A stretch of DNA of 64,000 nt from Babylonia areolata (GCF_041734735.1 NC_134876.1:99279168-99343167); one strand, 5' to 3'; shown: positions 36,252 through 45,083, counted from the first letter of the stretch. The notes: generated by a model from the sequence alone, not told the origin. Numbers and translations: made by a program.

Positions 36252-39200
36252 TATATAGAGAGATATATAGATATATATTTAGGAAGCGAGAGAATCTGAG
36301 CACACTGGTTCGAATCCCACAGTCGCCAGTATTTGCTCCCCCTCTACTAGACCTTGAGTGGTGGTCTGAACGCTAGACATTCGGATGGGACGAGAAGCAA
36401 AAGAGTTGTCCCTGGCAAAATTATGCAGAAAAATCTACTTCGACATGAAAGCAAATAAAACTGCAGGCAAAAGAAAAAAGAAACATGGGTGGTGCTCTCA
36501 GTGTAGCGACACACTCTCCCTGGGGAGAGCAGCCCAGAGTTCACACAGAGGAATCTGTTGTGACAAAAAGAGCAATACAATACATTACAATGCATTACAA
36601 TATCACATACCACTACACTCCGTTTTTGTTTTGTTGTTGTTGTTTTTTACAATATCACAACTCCGTTCTTTTGCTGCAGTGGTAAATCTGGCATTGTTTA
36701 TTCAGTTGCTGCACTTGTTCCAGTCGCTAACTTCAGTTGTTTGGTGTCAGTCAAGCACTTTTAATATTTCTTTGCTTTGACGGTCACGATGATTGATTTT
36801 GGTGTTATTTAGTAACTAAGTCAGCGTGAAATGAATGTGGTAAATTTAATGTCGTTAAGTACAAACGTTTGCACACAAAAAGCATGACTGTAATGGTGAT
36901 GTTATTTTGTTAAGTCACATCCAATATTGTGATCGCAATGTCAGACATAACGAACTGCTATTGGTGCGATAGAGAGAGGGAGAGAGAGAGAGTCACATCT
37001 TACCCTGCTTTGTCTTACCTCGTCCTACTTTTCTTTGTGACAGTTGTCTTCATTCTTTTACTCTTTCTTTTACCACGCTCTGCTTTGCCTTACTCTGTTG
37101 ACCTATTTGACTCAGTTTTATCTGACTTGACTCTGCTTTGTCTGACTCGACCCTGTCTTTGTCTGACTTGACCCTGCCTTTGTCTGACTCGACCCTGTCT
37201 TTGTCTGACTTGACTCTGCTTTGTCTGACTCGACCCTGCCTTTGTCTGACTTGACTCTGCTTTGTCTGGTTTGACCCTGCCTTTGTCTTATCTCACCCTG
37301 CTTTGTCTGACTTGACCCTGTCTTTGTCTGACTTGACCCTGCCTTTGTCTTATTTCACCCTGCTTTGTCTGACTTGACCCTGCCTTTGTCTGACTTGACC
37401 TGCCTTTGTCTTATTTCACCCTGCTTTGTCTGACTTCACCCTGTCTTTGTCTTATTTCACCCTGCTTTGTCTGACTTCACCCTGCTTTGTCTGGCTTGAC
37501 CCTGCCTTTGTCTGACTTCACCCTGCCTTTGTCTGAATCCACCCTGCCTTTGTCTGACTTCACCCTGCCTTTGTCTGACTTCACCCTGCCTTTGTCTTAT
37601 TTCACCCTGCCTTTGTCTGACTTCACCCTGCCTTTGTCTGACTTCACCCTGCCTTTGTCTTATTTCACTCTGCTTTGTCTGAATCCACCCTGCCTTTGTC
37701 TGACTTCACCCTGCCTTTGTTTTATTTCACCCTGCCTTGTCTGACTTCACCCTGCCTTTGTCTGACTTCACCCTGCCTTTGTCTTATTTCACCCTGCTTT
37801 GTCTGACTTGACCCTGCCTTTGTCTGACTTGACCTGCCTTTGTCTTATTTCACCCTGCCTTGTCTGACTTCACCCTGCCTTTGTCTGACTTCACCCTGCC
37901 TTTGTTTTATTTCACCCTGCTTTGTCTGACTTCACTCTGCCTTTGTCTGACTTCACCCTGCCTTTGTCTTATTTCACCCTGCTTTGTCTGAATCCACCCT
38001 GCCGTTGTCTTATTTCACCCTGCCTTTGTCTTATTTCACCCTGCCTTTGTCTGACTTCACCCTGCCTTTGTCTGACTTCACCCTGCCTTTGTCTTATTTC
38101 AACCCTGCTTTGTCTGACTTTGTTGCTTTTCTTATATGATCATGTGTATGTACCCCTTCATGAGGGGCAATGGCCTATACATGAATAAATTATCCGTATC
38201 CGTATCCGTATCTCTCTCGTATATTGTTTCTATTTTTTCATTGATGGCATGATGTAAAAAAAAAAAAAATTGAAAAAAGCAATTGTTGCTTATTCAATTT
38301 ACCATCAAGAAATAAAATCTTGACTTGACACACCACCCCCACCTTCACCTGCCTCCCCCCCCCCACCCTCCCGGCCCCCTTCCCATCCCCCCGCCATACC
38401 GACCCCCTCCCCCCAACGCCCACGCCCCCACTGACTGCCACAGGGCCAGTACGCGTTGAACGTGTACCTGGACTCGCTTTGTGCCTTGATGGAGACTGCC
38501 TGCCGCCGCGAGGCCATGTCCCGGTGGGAGCGGGACCTGAAGCAGATGGTTGGCCTCATGTGCTCCTTCATGGCTCCCTGGCACATCACGGCTGTCACCA
38601 AGATCTTCAACTACCACCACAAGAACTCTGGCGAGGCGGTGGGTGCTGGTGATGGTGGTGGTGGTTTGTGATGGCCGAGTTGGTCTTGCGAAAGACTGGG
38701 ATAATTTACTGATTAAACGTCATTCACCAGGTATCCCGTGAAGAGGTTTAAACCAAAATCAGTTACGCGAACAAAAACTCGCATCAACTGAGTGACGCGA
38801 GCTGTGATATAAGCATCCGACGCCCAGACGAGCTAGACACGAACTGATGCCCAGATAGCTAGCACGCACACTCAAACCATGATTCTCAAGTGGCGCCTTC
38901 TCATTGGGTAGAACGACTTACTGGCTGACTGACACCCTTTTAAACCCCTTTCACTGCCAAGCTCGCATTTATGCACAGGCGTGATAGAGAACCAATGTCA
39001 CTGAAAGGTGACCATTCATTGGTCTGTTATCCATGAACCTACTGCTCTTAATGTTCGGTGGTAGGATAGGCCATATTTTTTTTGTGGATACATCGCAGGG
39101 GGAATCCTCAGCTATTCTTAGCCACTGTCTTTTCTGTGTTTGTACCACAAGGGAATTTTGTACTCTTAAGTGACTGGCGGTGAAAGGGTTAAGGTCCAGG

Positions 39201-41075
39201 GAGGAGGGTGGCAGAATGGATAAGACGCTTATGTTCTAGTAGTGTGGGTTCGATTCTCGCTCTCGTCGAAGTATTTTGACTGGAAAATCAAACCGGGCGT
39301 ATAGTCATTCCGATGAGACGACAAACTGAGTGCCTCACGTACTTGGCGCACTGAAAAAAGAATCCATGGCAACAAAGGTGTCAAAATTCTTTAGAAGAAA
39401 TCCACTTTGATAGGCATACAAATATACACATGTACTCAAGGCATGACTAGCGCTTTGGGTTATGCTGCGTAGGTGATGTGGCACAGCGTATATGGATTTG
39501 CCCAAACGCAATGTCGCCTCCTTGAGAAACTGAAGCTGCTTTTTTGATCAGTCTTTTTTCTTTTCTTTTTTTTTTTCTTTGCGCAAGCTGATGATAAAGA
39601 CAAAACAAAGAAACTAAACAAACAACAAACAAATACGATGGACAGACAACATTTCACAATGGACGAGGAAAGCATTCGCACAGAACCATGCTTTGACACA
39701 AACAACTGTGTCAAACCGACAGACTTGGAAGAATCTGGTGATCAGTTCTATGCGGTTCCCCAATGACTTTGAACAGAGTGAAGAAGGAGTTGCTGTTGAT
39801 GTTGCCCCGGAAGCGGTCGGTCCAAACGTAGTGAGGCCTTCTTGAGAAAGTGAAACTTTAAGGTCAAGTTGTTCATGACTTGGGTTTGGGTCCAAAGAAG
39901 GTGGTGTGGCTCGAGGGGGTTGAGTCCTGGCTGGCTGTCTGGGTGCGTGTGTGTGTGTGTGTGTGAGGGAGTGCGGGGGGGGAGGGGGTATGTCTGATGT
40001 TCCGTGGGGAGGCCCTTTGCAGCAGTAAAGCCCGGAGGAAGCAGACCTTCGTATTGTTTATGACAACGTAATTATGATAATAAAAACGGTAATAATTATA
40101 CTGATAATGGTGATAATAATGACATCATTATTATTACAGAGTGACGCTCACGTCTGCCATAAAGGGAACCCGTGTCGTTTAGGGTAGATAGGCCCCGCAA
40201 TTGCGAACAGCGTGTAACTGCGAACGCTTCGTGTACCGCCCCACTTGCAAGTGTTCTCACCACACACAATAATTCACGATTTAACGTCTGCTTCAATCTC
40301 GTTCTGATGCCTTAATAAGTCTCCATATCCAAGAACCGGTCATATTTCCGACTATTTCCGCGCTCTTTCTTCTCTTCGCGCAACACTGCCGACCAAGTTC
40401 TCAAATGTGCTCCCCAAATCCTAAAATCAGGGGAAGCAAGTAATAGGACATTTACCGAGGAATTGTCATCACTCTGGAATCAGTAGCCTAGCGTAAAAGA
40501 ATTTGTTGTTATTTTAGATTGAAAGTGGTCACACAAGTATGTGGGAGCAGTACGGTTTGTGACATTTTTGAAGATTCAAGATTTAATTCACGTCTGACCC
40601 CTACTGGGGCACGGAGGATTTAGCTGTAGTGTGTAGCTGGTGTGTGTTGGGCTGGTTGGTTTGCGCAGTTCAAGGGGAAGGTGAAGGAGGCTCTGGAGGA
40701 GCAGAGCAAGCAGATCCACACCCTGAGGAAGATCGCGGCCTGGCAGGTGTGGAAGCTGTGCAAGAGGAAGGCGAACAACGTCCAGAAACTGCCCGTGGCC
40801 AAAGACCTCAAGATGAACGTCTTGCCCCTCATCCTGGTGAGAGAGAGCACGCCAGACTGTTTTGTCCTTGTTTCTTTTCTGTCTTACTTCTTCTTCTTGT
40901 ATTCTTTCCTTTTCTTCTTTATTGTTTTTCTTCTCATTCTTGTTCATCTTTTCTTCTTCGTTCATGTTGTCGTCCTTCGTTTTCTTCATTTCTTTCACTT
41001 CTTCTTTCCGGCCTTCTTTTTCTTTGTCGCCATGGAGACTTCCAGAATACAACAACGTGTGGGATACACGGGTAA
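21710..41075 (+). CDS. Ankyrin-repeat and SOCS-box-like protein, 6-7 coding exons
   Basis: Exons: 21710-22687, 28503-28904, 30029-30226, 35939-36076, 38444-38638, 40669-40836 and, tentatively, 41046-41075. Every junction is AG/GT and phase 0, giving 693 residues through exon 6 and 702 with the tentative last exon. The first half has ankyrin-type helices (DVLHYAIMFDNAEAADFLLK, TPLEIAACFKHVDCVKALLD, IITTMKLLLDNGADPN, CLDALISFGADIEK). The C terminus (about 654-693) is SOCS-box-like, with TLRKIAAWQVWKL then LPVAKDLKMNVLPLI. Proteins of this build recruit substrates through ankyrin repeats and bind Elongin B/C and cullin-5 through the SOCS box; that role is inferred. The BC-box cysteine appears to be Ala. 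I do not recognise a specific vertebrate orthologue. The ATG follows an in-frame stop at 21668. Introns 1-5 are full of transposons and tandem arrays. Confidence 0.85.
22713..22850. repeat. (TG)n(TC)n(CA)n microsatellite just after exon 1 donor
   Basis: TG, CT and CA runs in order, beginning about 25 bp into intron 1. The TG and CA arms are complementary and could pair in RNA or DNA. Confidence 0.9.
22970..26905 (+). mobile_element. Near full-length decayed LINE (RTE-like) in intron 1
   Basis: A GC-rich 5' region (22970-23690) is followed by an AP endonuclease domain (23705-24400: SCWNIRTIM, ATLQETWL, VGFAVRN, LVSAYAPT, LLSDFSARVG), then a reverse transcriptase (25100-25990: GKAPGSDGIPPDLIK, NHRGISLLS, FIDLTKAFD, GVKQGCVLAPTL, LFADDAAVV). 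After it comes a GLTISLKKTNVL to RLRWLGHVRRM region, and a C-terminal C2H2 finger (CDRCDRDFLSRIGLYSHKRRC, 26755-26820). The stop is at 26849-26851 and the 3' end is near GAAGGAGGCC. The coding region changes frame at least four times between 24100 and 25850, so it cannot be active. The clade is a guess from the endonuclease and palm sequences. Confidence 0.88.
26982..27040. repeat. (CG)n(CA)n microsatellite
   Basis: A short CG alternation runs into a CA tract. Confidence 0.9.
27075..27175. repeat. Short dispersed repeat with TTTATATAGCGCC core
   Basis: ATAATAATGTACATTTATAT followed by AGCGCCCTTTCTCTCTAAGA and GCGCAGCCCAGTTTACA. Elements with an ATTTATATAGCGC core then an AGCGC...TTTACA segment are common in marine invertebrate genomes. 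A weaker relative lies near 16900. Confidence 0.5.
27888..27955 (+). mobile_element. SINE family B, short 3' remnant
   Basis: GGTGTAGCGTATGATTTTGG and ACGCCTCCTTGAAAAGTGAA match the end of the family, with divergence between. Confidence 0.6.
27985..28420. repeat. Degenerate tandem array of splice-acceptor-like units before exon 2
   Basis: About eight or nine units of 35-50 bp, each with a CTTTCTCTCATTTCAG-like pyrimidine tract plus CAG followed by a TTGAAAA-type spacer (near 28035, 28070, 28110, 28150, 28185, 28245, 28370). The real acceptor of exon 2 (CTCCATTTCAG|CCC, 28502) closely resembles the unit. Confidence 0.75.
28503..28904 (+). CDS. Ankyrin/SOCS gene exon 2
   Basis: Encodes residues 327-460: PYSRGTKDPHVREDYRTAVQ through IITTMKLLLDNGADPNFDE. 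Two ankyrin-like units are visible, the second ending in the classic GADPN turn. The donor is GATGAG|GTGAGG. Phase 0 at both ends. Confidence 0.88.
29273..29308. repeat. Poly-C run
   Basis: Thirty-six consecutive C on plus, in intron 2. Confidence 0.9.
29638..29702. repeat. (TTC)n(GTC)n microsatellite
   Basis: TTC triplets passing into GTC triplets and back to TTC, in intron 2. Confidence 0.9.
29862..30028. repeat. Duplicated acceptor region before exon 3
   Basis: Two earlier acceptor-like copies precede the used acceptor. One is ACTAACAG followed by ATGGAATACGACAAAGC at 29879, 13 of 17 bases like the true exon start GTGGAGTACGAACAAAG. The other is ATTATCAG followed by GTGG near 29960. TCGTGTATTCATCTGAGTC at 29923 recurs as TCGTGTCTTCATCTGAGTC at 29972. 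Confidence 0.7.
30029..30226 (+). CDS. Ankyrin/SOCS gene exon 3
   Basis: Encodes residues 461-526, from VEYEQRLSSSLGNRHYGG to CLDALISFGADIEK, one long ankyrin-like unit. The acceptor is ATCAACAG|GTGGAG and the donor GAAAAG|GTTGAG. Phase 0 at both ends. The last bases (GACATTGAAAAG|GTTGA) resemble the unit of the tandem array that fills the start of intron 3. Confidence 0.88.
30270..31020. repeat. Tandem array resembling the exon 3 donor junction (left part)
   Basis: Units of about 33 bp (GGACAGACATTGAGAAAGTA plus GATGTTGTATA) and compound units of about 85 bp containing GTGGATCTATGCTATGGGAA. The core GACATTGAGAA(A/G)GTAGA resembles the exon 3/intron 3 boundary GACATTGAAAAG|GTTGA. The array resumes at 35400 beyond an inserted LINE. 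Confidence 0.8.
32481..32712. mobile_element. TTAA-flanked MITE, copy 1
   Basis: 232 bp including TTAA at both ends. The left terminus is TTAACTCACTCAGTACGG; the reverse complement of the right terminus is TTAACTCTCTCCATACGA, forming imperfect terminal inverted repeats. It is too short to encode a transposase. Removing it and one TTAA rejoins the LINE frame (ILDL-NVQKTKEMLIGFRRN), which confirms the boundaries and the duplicated target. Confidence 0.88.
33541..34128. repeat. 59-bp minisatellite inside the LINE
   Basis: About ten units such as CATTCAACATTTCATACAGC + CATCACCATCAACAACCTCA + CAAACATGATCACAGTCAC. Two units lack GATCACA and one has an extra CTCAC. The flanking LINE frame encodes the same words (HVSEVVDGDG), so the array arose from LINE coding sequence. 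Confidence 0.9.
34845..35076. mobile_element. TTAA-flanked MITE, copy 2
   Basis: Same length (232 bp), orientation and terminal sequences as copy 1, with only a handful of differences. It is inserted in the same LINE; excising it and one TTAA rejoins GDFNHCDFSSRL to TSLNQNVTCATRHQK in frame. Confidence 0.88.
35400..35512. repeat. Tandem array resembling the exon 3 donor junction (right part)
   Basis: ACAGACATTGAGAAAGTAGA, GACGAGGTAGATGTAGTATT and GAGAAAGTAAATGTTATA continue the array interrupted at 31020 by the LINE. Confidence 0.8.
35513..35850 (-). mobile_element. LINE internal fragment, same family as 31021-35399
   Basis: Minus-strand translation gives VKSILNEDKVAFQSGKKDRK, VEQRFQTGRMADDWDGLKNF and RYDFYCRFERNDVGRELDSV. 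This matches the linker between endonuclease and reverse transcriptase in the neighbouring LINE (KKVAFQTGNKSDRK, SKFQQGNMADVCKGLKIL). It is truncated at both ends. Confidence 0.75.
35939..36076 (+). CDS. Ankyrin/SOCS gene exon 4
   Basis: Encodes residues 527-572: IGVIDAYNTHGDVLWQFASS, then GLERGLFNHLTRHGAQPQRR and IN. It reads as one ankyrin unit with the GAQP turn near its end. The acceptor is CTGCAG|ATAGG and the donor AAC|GTGAGT, a strong match. Phase 0 at both ends. Confidence 0.85.
36098..36270. repeat. (CA)n/(TG)n/(AT)n microsatellites
   Basis: CA runs, a short TG run, a second long CA run, then TATAGA units, all in intron 4. Confidence 0.88.
36281..36600 (+). mobile_element. SINE family A, 5'-truncated with internal deletion
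   Basis: Starts inside the head (GCGAGAGAATCTGAGCACAC) with an intact B box GGTTCGAATCC. About 60 bp of the central domain is lost around 36391, and the 3' module is complete (CTCTCCCTGGGGAGAGCAGC) with an ACAAT-type tail. Confidence 0.87.
36610..37104. other. Intron 4 sequence without recognised features
   Basis: T-rich. A short GA run lies at 36970-36992. No exon-like frame. Confidence 0.5.
37105..38122. repeat. 21-bp minisatellite in intron 4
   Basis: About 48 units of TGACTTCACCCTGCCTTTGTC with recurrent variants (TTATTTCACCC, TGACTTGACCC, GAATCCACCC, and a unit one base shorter with CTGCTTTG). The plus strand is pyrimidine-rich, and since 21 is divisible by three the array keeps an open frame (LPLSDFT repeats) with no other sign of coding. 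Confidence 0.93.
38125..38216 (+). mobile_element. Possible retroelement 3' end with (ATCCGT)n tail
   Basis: GTACCCCTTCATGAGGGGCA, then ATACATGAATAAATTATCCG and a hexamer tail. A short inverted repeat (CCCCTTCATGAGGGG) before a simple hexamer tail is typical of LINE 3' ends, but I see no coding part. Confidence 0.45.
38444..38638 (+). CDS. Ankyrin/SOCS gene exon 5
   Basis: Encodes residues 573-637: GQYALNVYLDSLCALMETAC, then RWERDLKQMVGLMCSFMAPW and FNYHHKNSGEA. Predominantly helical, with no clear ankyrin consensus, between the repeats and the SOCS-like end. The acceptor is GCCACAG|GGC and the donor GAGGCG|GTGGGT. Phase 0 at both ends. Confidence 0.82.
38940..39192. mobile_element. piggyBac-type MITE with TTAA ends
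   Basis: TTAA at 38940-38943 and 39189-39192. The left terminus is TTAAACCCCTTTCACTGCCA; the reverse complement of the right terminus is TTAACCCTTTCACCGCCAGT. The TTAA target and CCCTTT-type terminus fit the piggyBac superfamily. No transposase frame is present in 253 bp. Confidence 0.85.
39193..39540 (+). mobile_element. SINE family B, full length
   Basis: The head is GGAGGGTGGCAGAATGGATA with B box GGTTCGATTCTC near 39247. Then come the GACTGGAAAATCAAACCGGG block, the central domain (CATTCCGATGAGACGAC to CCACTTTGATAGG) and the 3' module (GCGTATATGGATTTGCCC, TCGCCTCCTTGAGAAACTGA). The head resembles a tRNA with a long variable arm (Leu/Ser-like); this is a guess. This is the reference copy for family B here. 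It starts immediately after the MITE. Confidence 0.9.
39812..39862 (+). mobile_element. SINE family B, 3' remnant
   Basis: GGTCGGTCCAAACGTAGTGA and GGCCTTCTTGAGAAAGTGAA match the last 45 bp of the family. Confidence 0.55.
39870..40668. other. Intron 5 sequence without recognised features
   Basis: A short TG run at 39947-39964 and an ATAATAAT patch near 40075-40135. No exon or named repeat. Confidence 0.5.
40669..40836 (+). CDS. Ankyrin/SOCS gene exon 6 (SOCS-box-like)
   Basis: Encodes residues 638-693: FKGKVKEALEEQSKQIH followed by TLRKIAAWQVWKLCKRK and LPVAKDLKMNVLPLIL. The second half aligns with the SOCS-box pattern (S/T)Lxxx(C)xxx(V/I) followed by LP...LKxxL. The usual BC-box Cys is Ala here and the spacer is enlarged. 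The donor is ATCCTG|GTGAGA. The frame stays open past the donor to 41172, through a T-rich tract that I read as intron. Confidence 0.83.
41046..41075 (+). CDS. Possible terminal exon of the ankyrin/SOCS gene
   Basis: After a 170-nt pyrimidine-rich stretch and GACTTCCAG, nine codons (NTTTCGIHG) and TAA follow in the required phase 0. The intron would be 209 nt. A SOCS box usually ends near this point, so a short last exon is sensible, but another acceptor further downstream cannot be excluded. Confidence 0.35.
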   Translation, partial: NTTTCGIHG

Positions 41076-41079
41076 AATT

Positions 41080-42346
41080 CCTTGTTTCCAGATACATTTG
41101 TTGCACAAGTTTCTTCAGTTCTCTTCTCGCTGTGCATTTCCAAAGACATTCACAGTGAAGATAAACAACTAAGTTCTGCAATCTAACCGACTTTTTTCTT
41201 CTTCTTTTTTTCCGACGCCGAGGATGCTTCTCATCATAGTTTGCTGGTCGATCCTGGCTGTCAGCTGCACGTAAACAGCGCAGAATCTCGATGTTCGTGC
41301 TTCACACAGAGTTCGGAGGACAGAGAGAATCGATCGATAGTACATGCACGAAACGGCAGCCGCAGGGGGTGGGGGTGGGGGTGACAAAAGGATGTGATTA
41401 CTCAATATCTCTGCTCCACATTGCCGTGTCCAGGCACTGAGGGCTGAATTCTTCATAAATTATCAGACAAGAAAAGGATAAGTTAGGTGCAGACCACAGA
41501 CTCCGTTGCTTTTGTTTTATGTTTCTTTGTTTAAGTGGTAGGTTGATGGTTGTTCTGTCGTCAGTACAGGCGGCCTTACTCCTGCCCTTCAAAGACCCTC
41601 GTCAGACTCTCAGGCCCTGTAAGATAGAAAGAACGGTTTTATTTTTCTTCTTTCTTACCTTTACATTTACTTTTTATTAAAAGGAATGATCAGGTATTTT
41701 ATTCCACAAAGGATATTTGTTTTTATAGCAGTATTCTAGTTTAATTTGCTGAATATCTGTCTTTCTCATTCCCATTGTTTCCCTTTCGACGGCGAGTTGG
41801 AAACAAAACCTCATTCTGTTACCTTCAGGATTTAAAACTGATTCAGAAAATTCATTTCTCCCTCTCCTTCTCACACACACACACACACACACACAAACGC
41901 TCCTTCTCTCTTGCATTTGATTTTTTAAAAATATTTTGTGGCAATAATTGTTGTGATGCGGCAGTAAAAGTGTCTTTGGCGCATGGCACGTTAAAGAACT
42001 GGCTGCAAACTGCGAATCGAATTCCAATATATTTTTTTCATTATCACTCAGCCAGTTGTGTCGTGAATGAAAATAGTATGGAAAATACTGGCAAAAAGCA
42101 AACCTCATTTCAGTGCCATACAATACGATACATCTTTATTCATCCATTTGGAAATTAAATTGTGCATCCACAGGTTCGTCACCCACCCTTCACAATATCT
42201 CAGCCAACAGACAAGTCCAACACTCTCGCAACATGACAAATGTTCGACACAAGATAAAGCAGCAATGCATTAAGCGAAATACACACAAGCAAGTAACACA
42301 ACACAGCGGGCATATACCCCCCACCCCCCACCCCAAAATCCCCACT

Positions 42347-42400
<54 letters not shown>

Positions 42401-42689
42401 TGTAAAATAACATGAACATTAAGAAACACAATATCAGAACAAGAAATGCTTCTATAAAATCATTATGAATTATTGTATGACAGGTTCAGTATTTAAATAA
42501 ATGCAACATGTGGTAAAAGAAATAGGTTCTAAAGTAACTGGTACATTTTCAGTTACATAAGTTCTTTGGCTTCCCCTTTATCATCTCAGAAGTAGATTTT
42601 TATGCTCATCTTCACGCTTTGCATTCAGTATTCGTTATTCATATTTTTTTAAACCAGAATCCTGTTGTACAGTTTGCCTTCCGTTCTCC
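41080..42689. other. Gene-free stretch, possible 3' untranslated region
   Basis: A CA run at 41873-41894 and a longer one at 42350-42398. An AATAAA lies at 42496-42501 on plus and could be the polyadenylation signal of the ankyrin/SOCS gene. No coding frame. Confidence 0.4.
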
Positions 42690-43060
42690 CAGATGTGCAC
42701 GTCACTCCTCTCCATCATTCCCTCCACTGGGTACCTGTTTAGAAAAGAATAGATAACAAACTCTCTTTTTTGTGCTACAAATTTAAGAATGGCATGGTTC
42801 CTTACTTTTCTGAACGCCTGCATTATTTCTCTCCATCTCGACATCTCCAGTCATCAGGTGATGACCGTCTCTTAAAAATACCCTCTTACAGAACCAGATC
42901 ATATGGAAAGCACACTTTTAGGCTTCTTCCTTATGGAATACACTCCCATTTCCTGTCCGCCATGCTATTGCTTGCCCTTCTTTCAAAACCTCTTTGAAAA
43001 CTCATTTATTTCCAGCCATTCTAATCAGTAAATCACTTCTAATCTTCACTATTGTTATAT
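42690..43060 (+). mobile_element. LINE 3' coding fragment (L2-like)
   Basis: The plus-strand frame reads LCYKFKNGMVPYFSERLHYF, PSRHLQSSGDDRLLKIPSYR and SYGKHTFRLLPYGIHS, the C-terminal segment (LHWLPV...FKNGMAP..L) typical of L2/CR1-type LINEs. A frame break follows near 42965. It is 5' truncated. Confidence 0.75.
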
Positions 43061-45082
43061 TCTTATCTTGATTATCTTATTTCAGTTTTCATTTCTGTTA
43101 TTGTTACTATTTTTAAACGTGCACATGTTCATTAATCATACCTTGAGCGGCCAAGGTGTGCTTGCACGCACGTGTGTGTGGAGTGGGTGTGGGTTTGTGG
43201 AGCGGGAGGATAAACTATGTGTGCAGGTGTATTGCATGTTTTTTTTAAGCATGCATACGTCATCGCATTTTTAGTTGTGAACTCCCAGCGCTTTTGTATC
43301 ATTAGATTGGGCGTACCAAATGTCCTCTTATTACCATTATCATTATCAGTTGCTTCAGAAACATTTTTATGTGAGCTTGAGGACATGAATTGTTTCTGCT
43401 TTTTTGTTTCCCTTTTTTTTCTTTTTTCTTTTTGTCTGTTTCTTTTGTTGTTGTTGTTTTGTTTTTTTGTTTGTTTTTTTGTTTGTTTGTTTGTTGTTGC
43501 TGTGTTTTTGTTTGTTTGTTGTTGCTGTGTTTGGGGGGGGGGGGGGGGGGCTGTTTGTTTGTTGTGGGTTTTGTTTTCTTTTTGTTTGTTTTTTTTAACT
43601 GAGGTAGAAAAAGGTCATGCTGCATATGTTTCTGATGAATGCATTGAACAATGTTAAATGAAGTATTATGTGTTTGTGGAGTATTTTTTACCTTTACATA
43701 GTGTGACATGTATTTAAAAGGAAAAGTTGAACGAAGTATTATGTGTTTATGGAGTATCTATTACCTTTACATCGTGTGACATGCATTTGATGGGAATAGT
43801 TGAACGGTCTTCTTGTGAAGGTATGTATTTATAGATGAGATAGTACCTTTACATTGTGCAACATCTATATGAAGTATGAAATGTCCATTGACACTTCTGT
43901 GACTGCAACCTTAAAGTTGTACACATATTTCCCAAGAAAATCAGAGAGAGAGAAAAAGAGACGCACACATGCAAAAACCTGTTTCTTTCACACATATCTG
44001 TCACAAAAAGACAAACAGTCAAGCAAAAAATCTCATATTTGCACAATTTGTATATTTTTCAGAAATGGCAAATAGTATGATAAATATATGGGTTCTATCA
44101 CTTCTCTTACCTGATATTCTAAAATCAAATTAATTTATTTGATTACAAACAGACATTTTCCCATGCTGTTAATATGTAACTAATCAACTCAATTTTCTGT
44201 TTCAGTTCCATAGCATGTGGTAGAACTGCTCTTCATGGAAGAATATAAGAAGAAACATTTCCGTGATCAATCATGATATCCTTCAAAATACAGTGGAACG
44301 CAACTTTTCGGTTTGGTTGTCCATTGAAAAATCATAATAAACATGAACTGGTTTTTTTTATTCATGGCAGTATACCCATTACCAGTGACTCAATGGCAGC
44401 TTTGCTTTCATATTGTTAAGTAGATGTGCAATATGCATTTAAATGTTTCAGTACTAGTGTTTTCTCATTTCACTCTGGTATATAAATAAAATCAACAGTA
44501 TAGATTCTGCAGTTCAGGTTCTGTGAGGAAGGCATTTTGACAGCTCACAAAGAGGGAAAAGCACAGTGTTGTACAGTCAGGAAAGAGGAATCATGAAAAT
44601 GGCCAAGTGACAACAAATTAATGTAAACAGGAAAAATGACTATGATTTCTAAAATCCTAGATAGAAGAGGGCTGGGATAAAAGTCTTCAAAAAGTGGAAA
44701 ATCACTCCATAAATCAAAATCATTCAAGTAGTAATGTGATCAGACAAGGATTCATGAAAGATGCTATACACTCATGATTCCTGATAAGGAATGCTTAAAA
44801 TTGGAACAGACTGCACAAGTTTATTCTCAACATAGGACTAAACTGTGCAGCCAAAAACAGAGAGGTAGGAGTTGCTGAGAATTTTGTATGCTTGGAAAAT
44901 GGGCGACAAATGACAGCCAGCCAGTCATAAATCATATTCTGAACATTTTGTATAATTCTGTAAACACAAAGTTTTGATTTTCATACTGAAACAGTTTTGG
45001 GGTTCATGTCAAAATCAAAAACTGTTAAGATATAAGCAGCAATCAACTGATATTTCATAGGTTTACAAGGCTAATCTGATGC

Positions 45083-45083
<1 letters not shown>
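43061..45083. other. Gene-free stretch
   Basis: T- and TTG-rich at 43395-43600, including a poly-G run at 43531-43550. A short local duplication (GAAGTATTATGTGTTTGTGG / GAAGTATTATGTGTTTATGG) lies at 43660 and 43735. No gene seen. Confidence 0.5.

Noticed and set aside
35980-36258. Plus open frame MAVRQLQCQHGAGERALQPP over exon 4
   Set aside because: It is a shifted frame of the real ankyrin exon and continues into CA repeats.
37487-38188. Protein of LPLSDFT repeats
   Set aside because: It results from a 21-bp intronic minisatellite whose unit length is a multiple of three; no start context or conservation is visible.
40837-41172. Read-through of the SOCS exon into a Phe/Leu-rich tail
   Set aside because: The tail is the translation of a pyrimidine-rich intron tract after a good GTGAGA donor.
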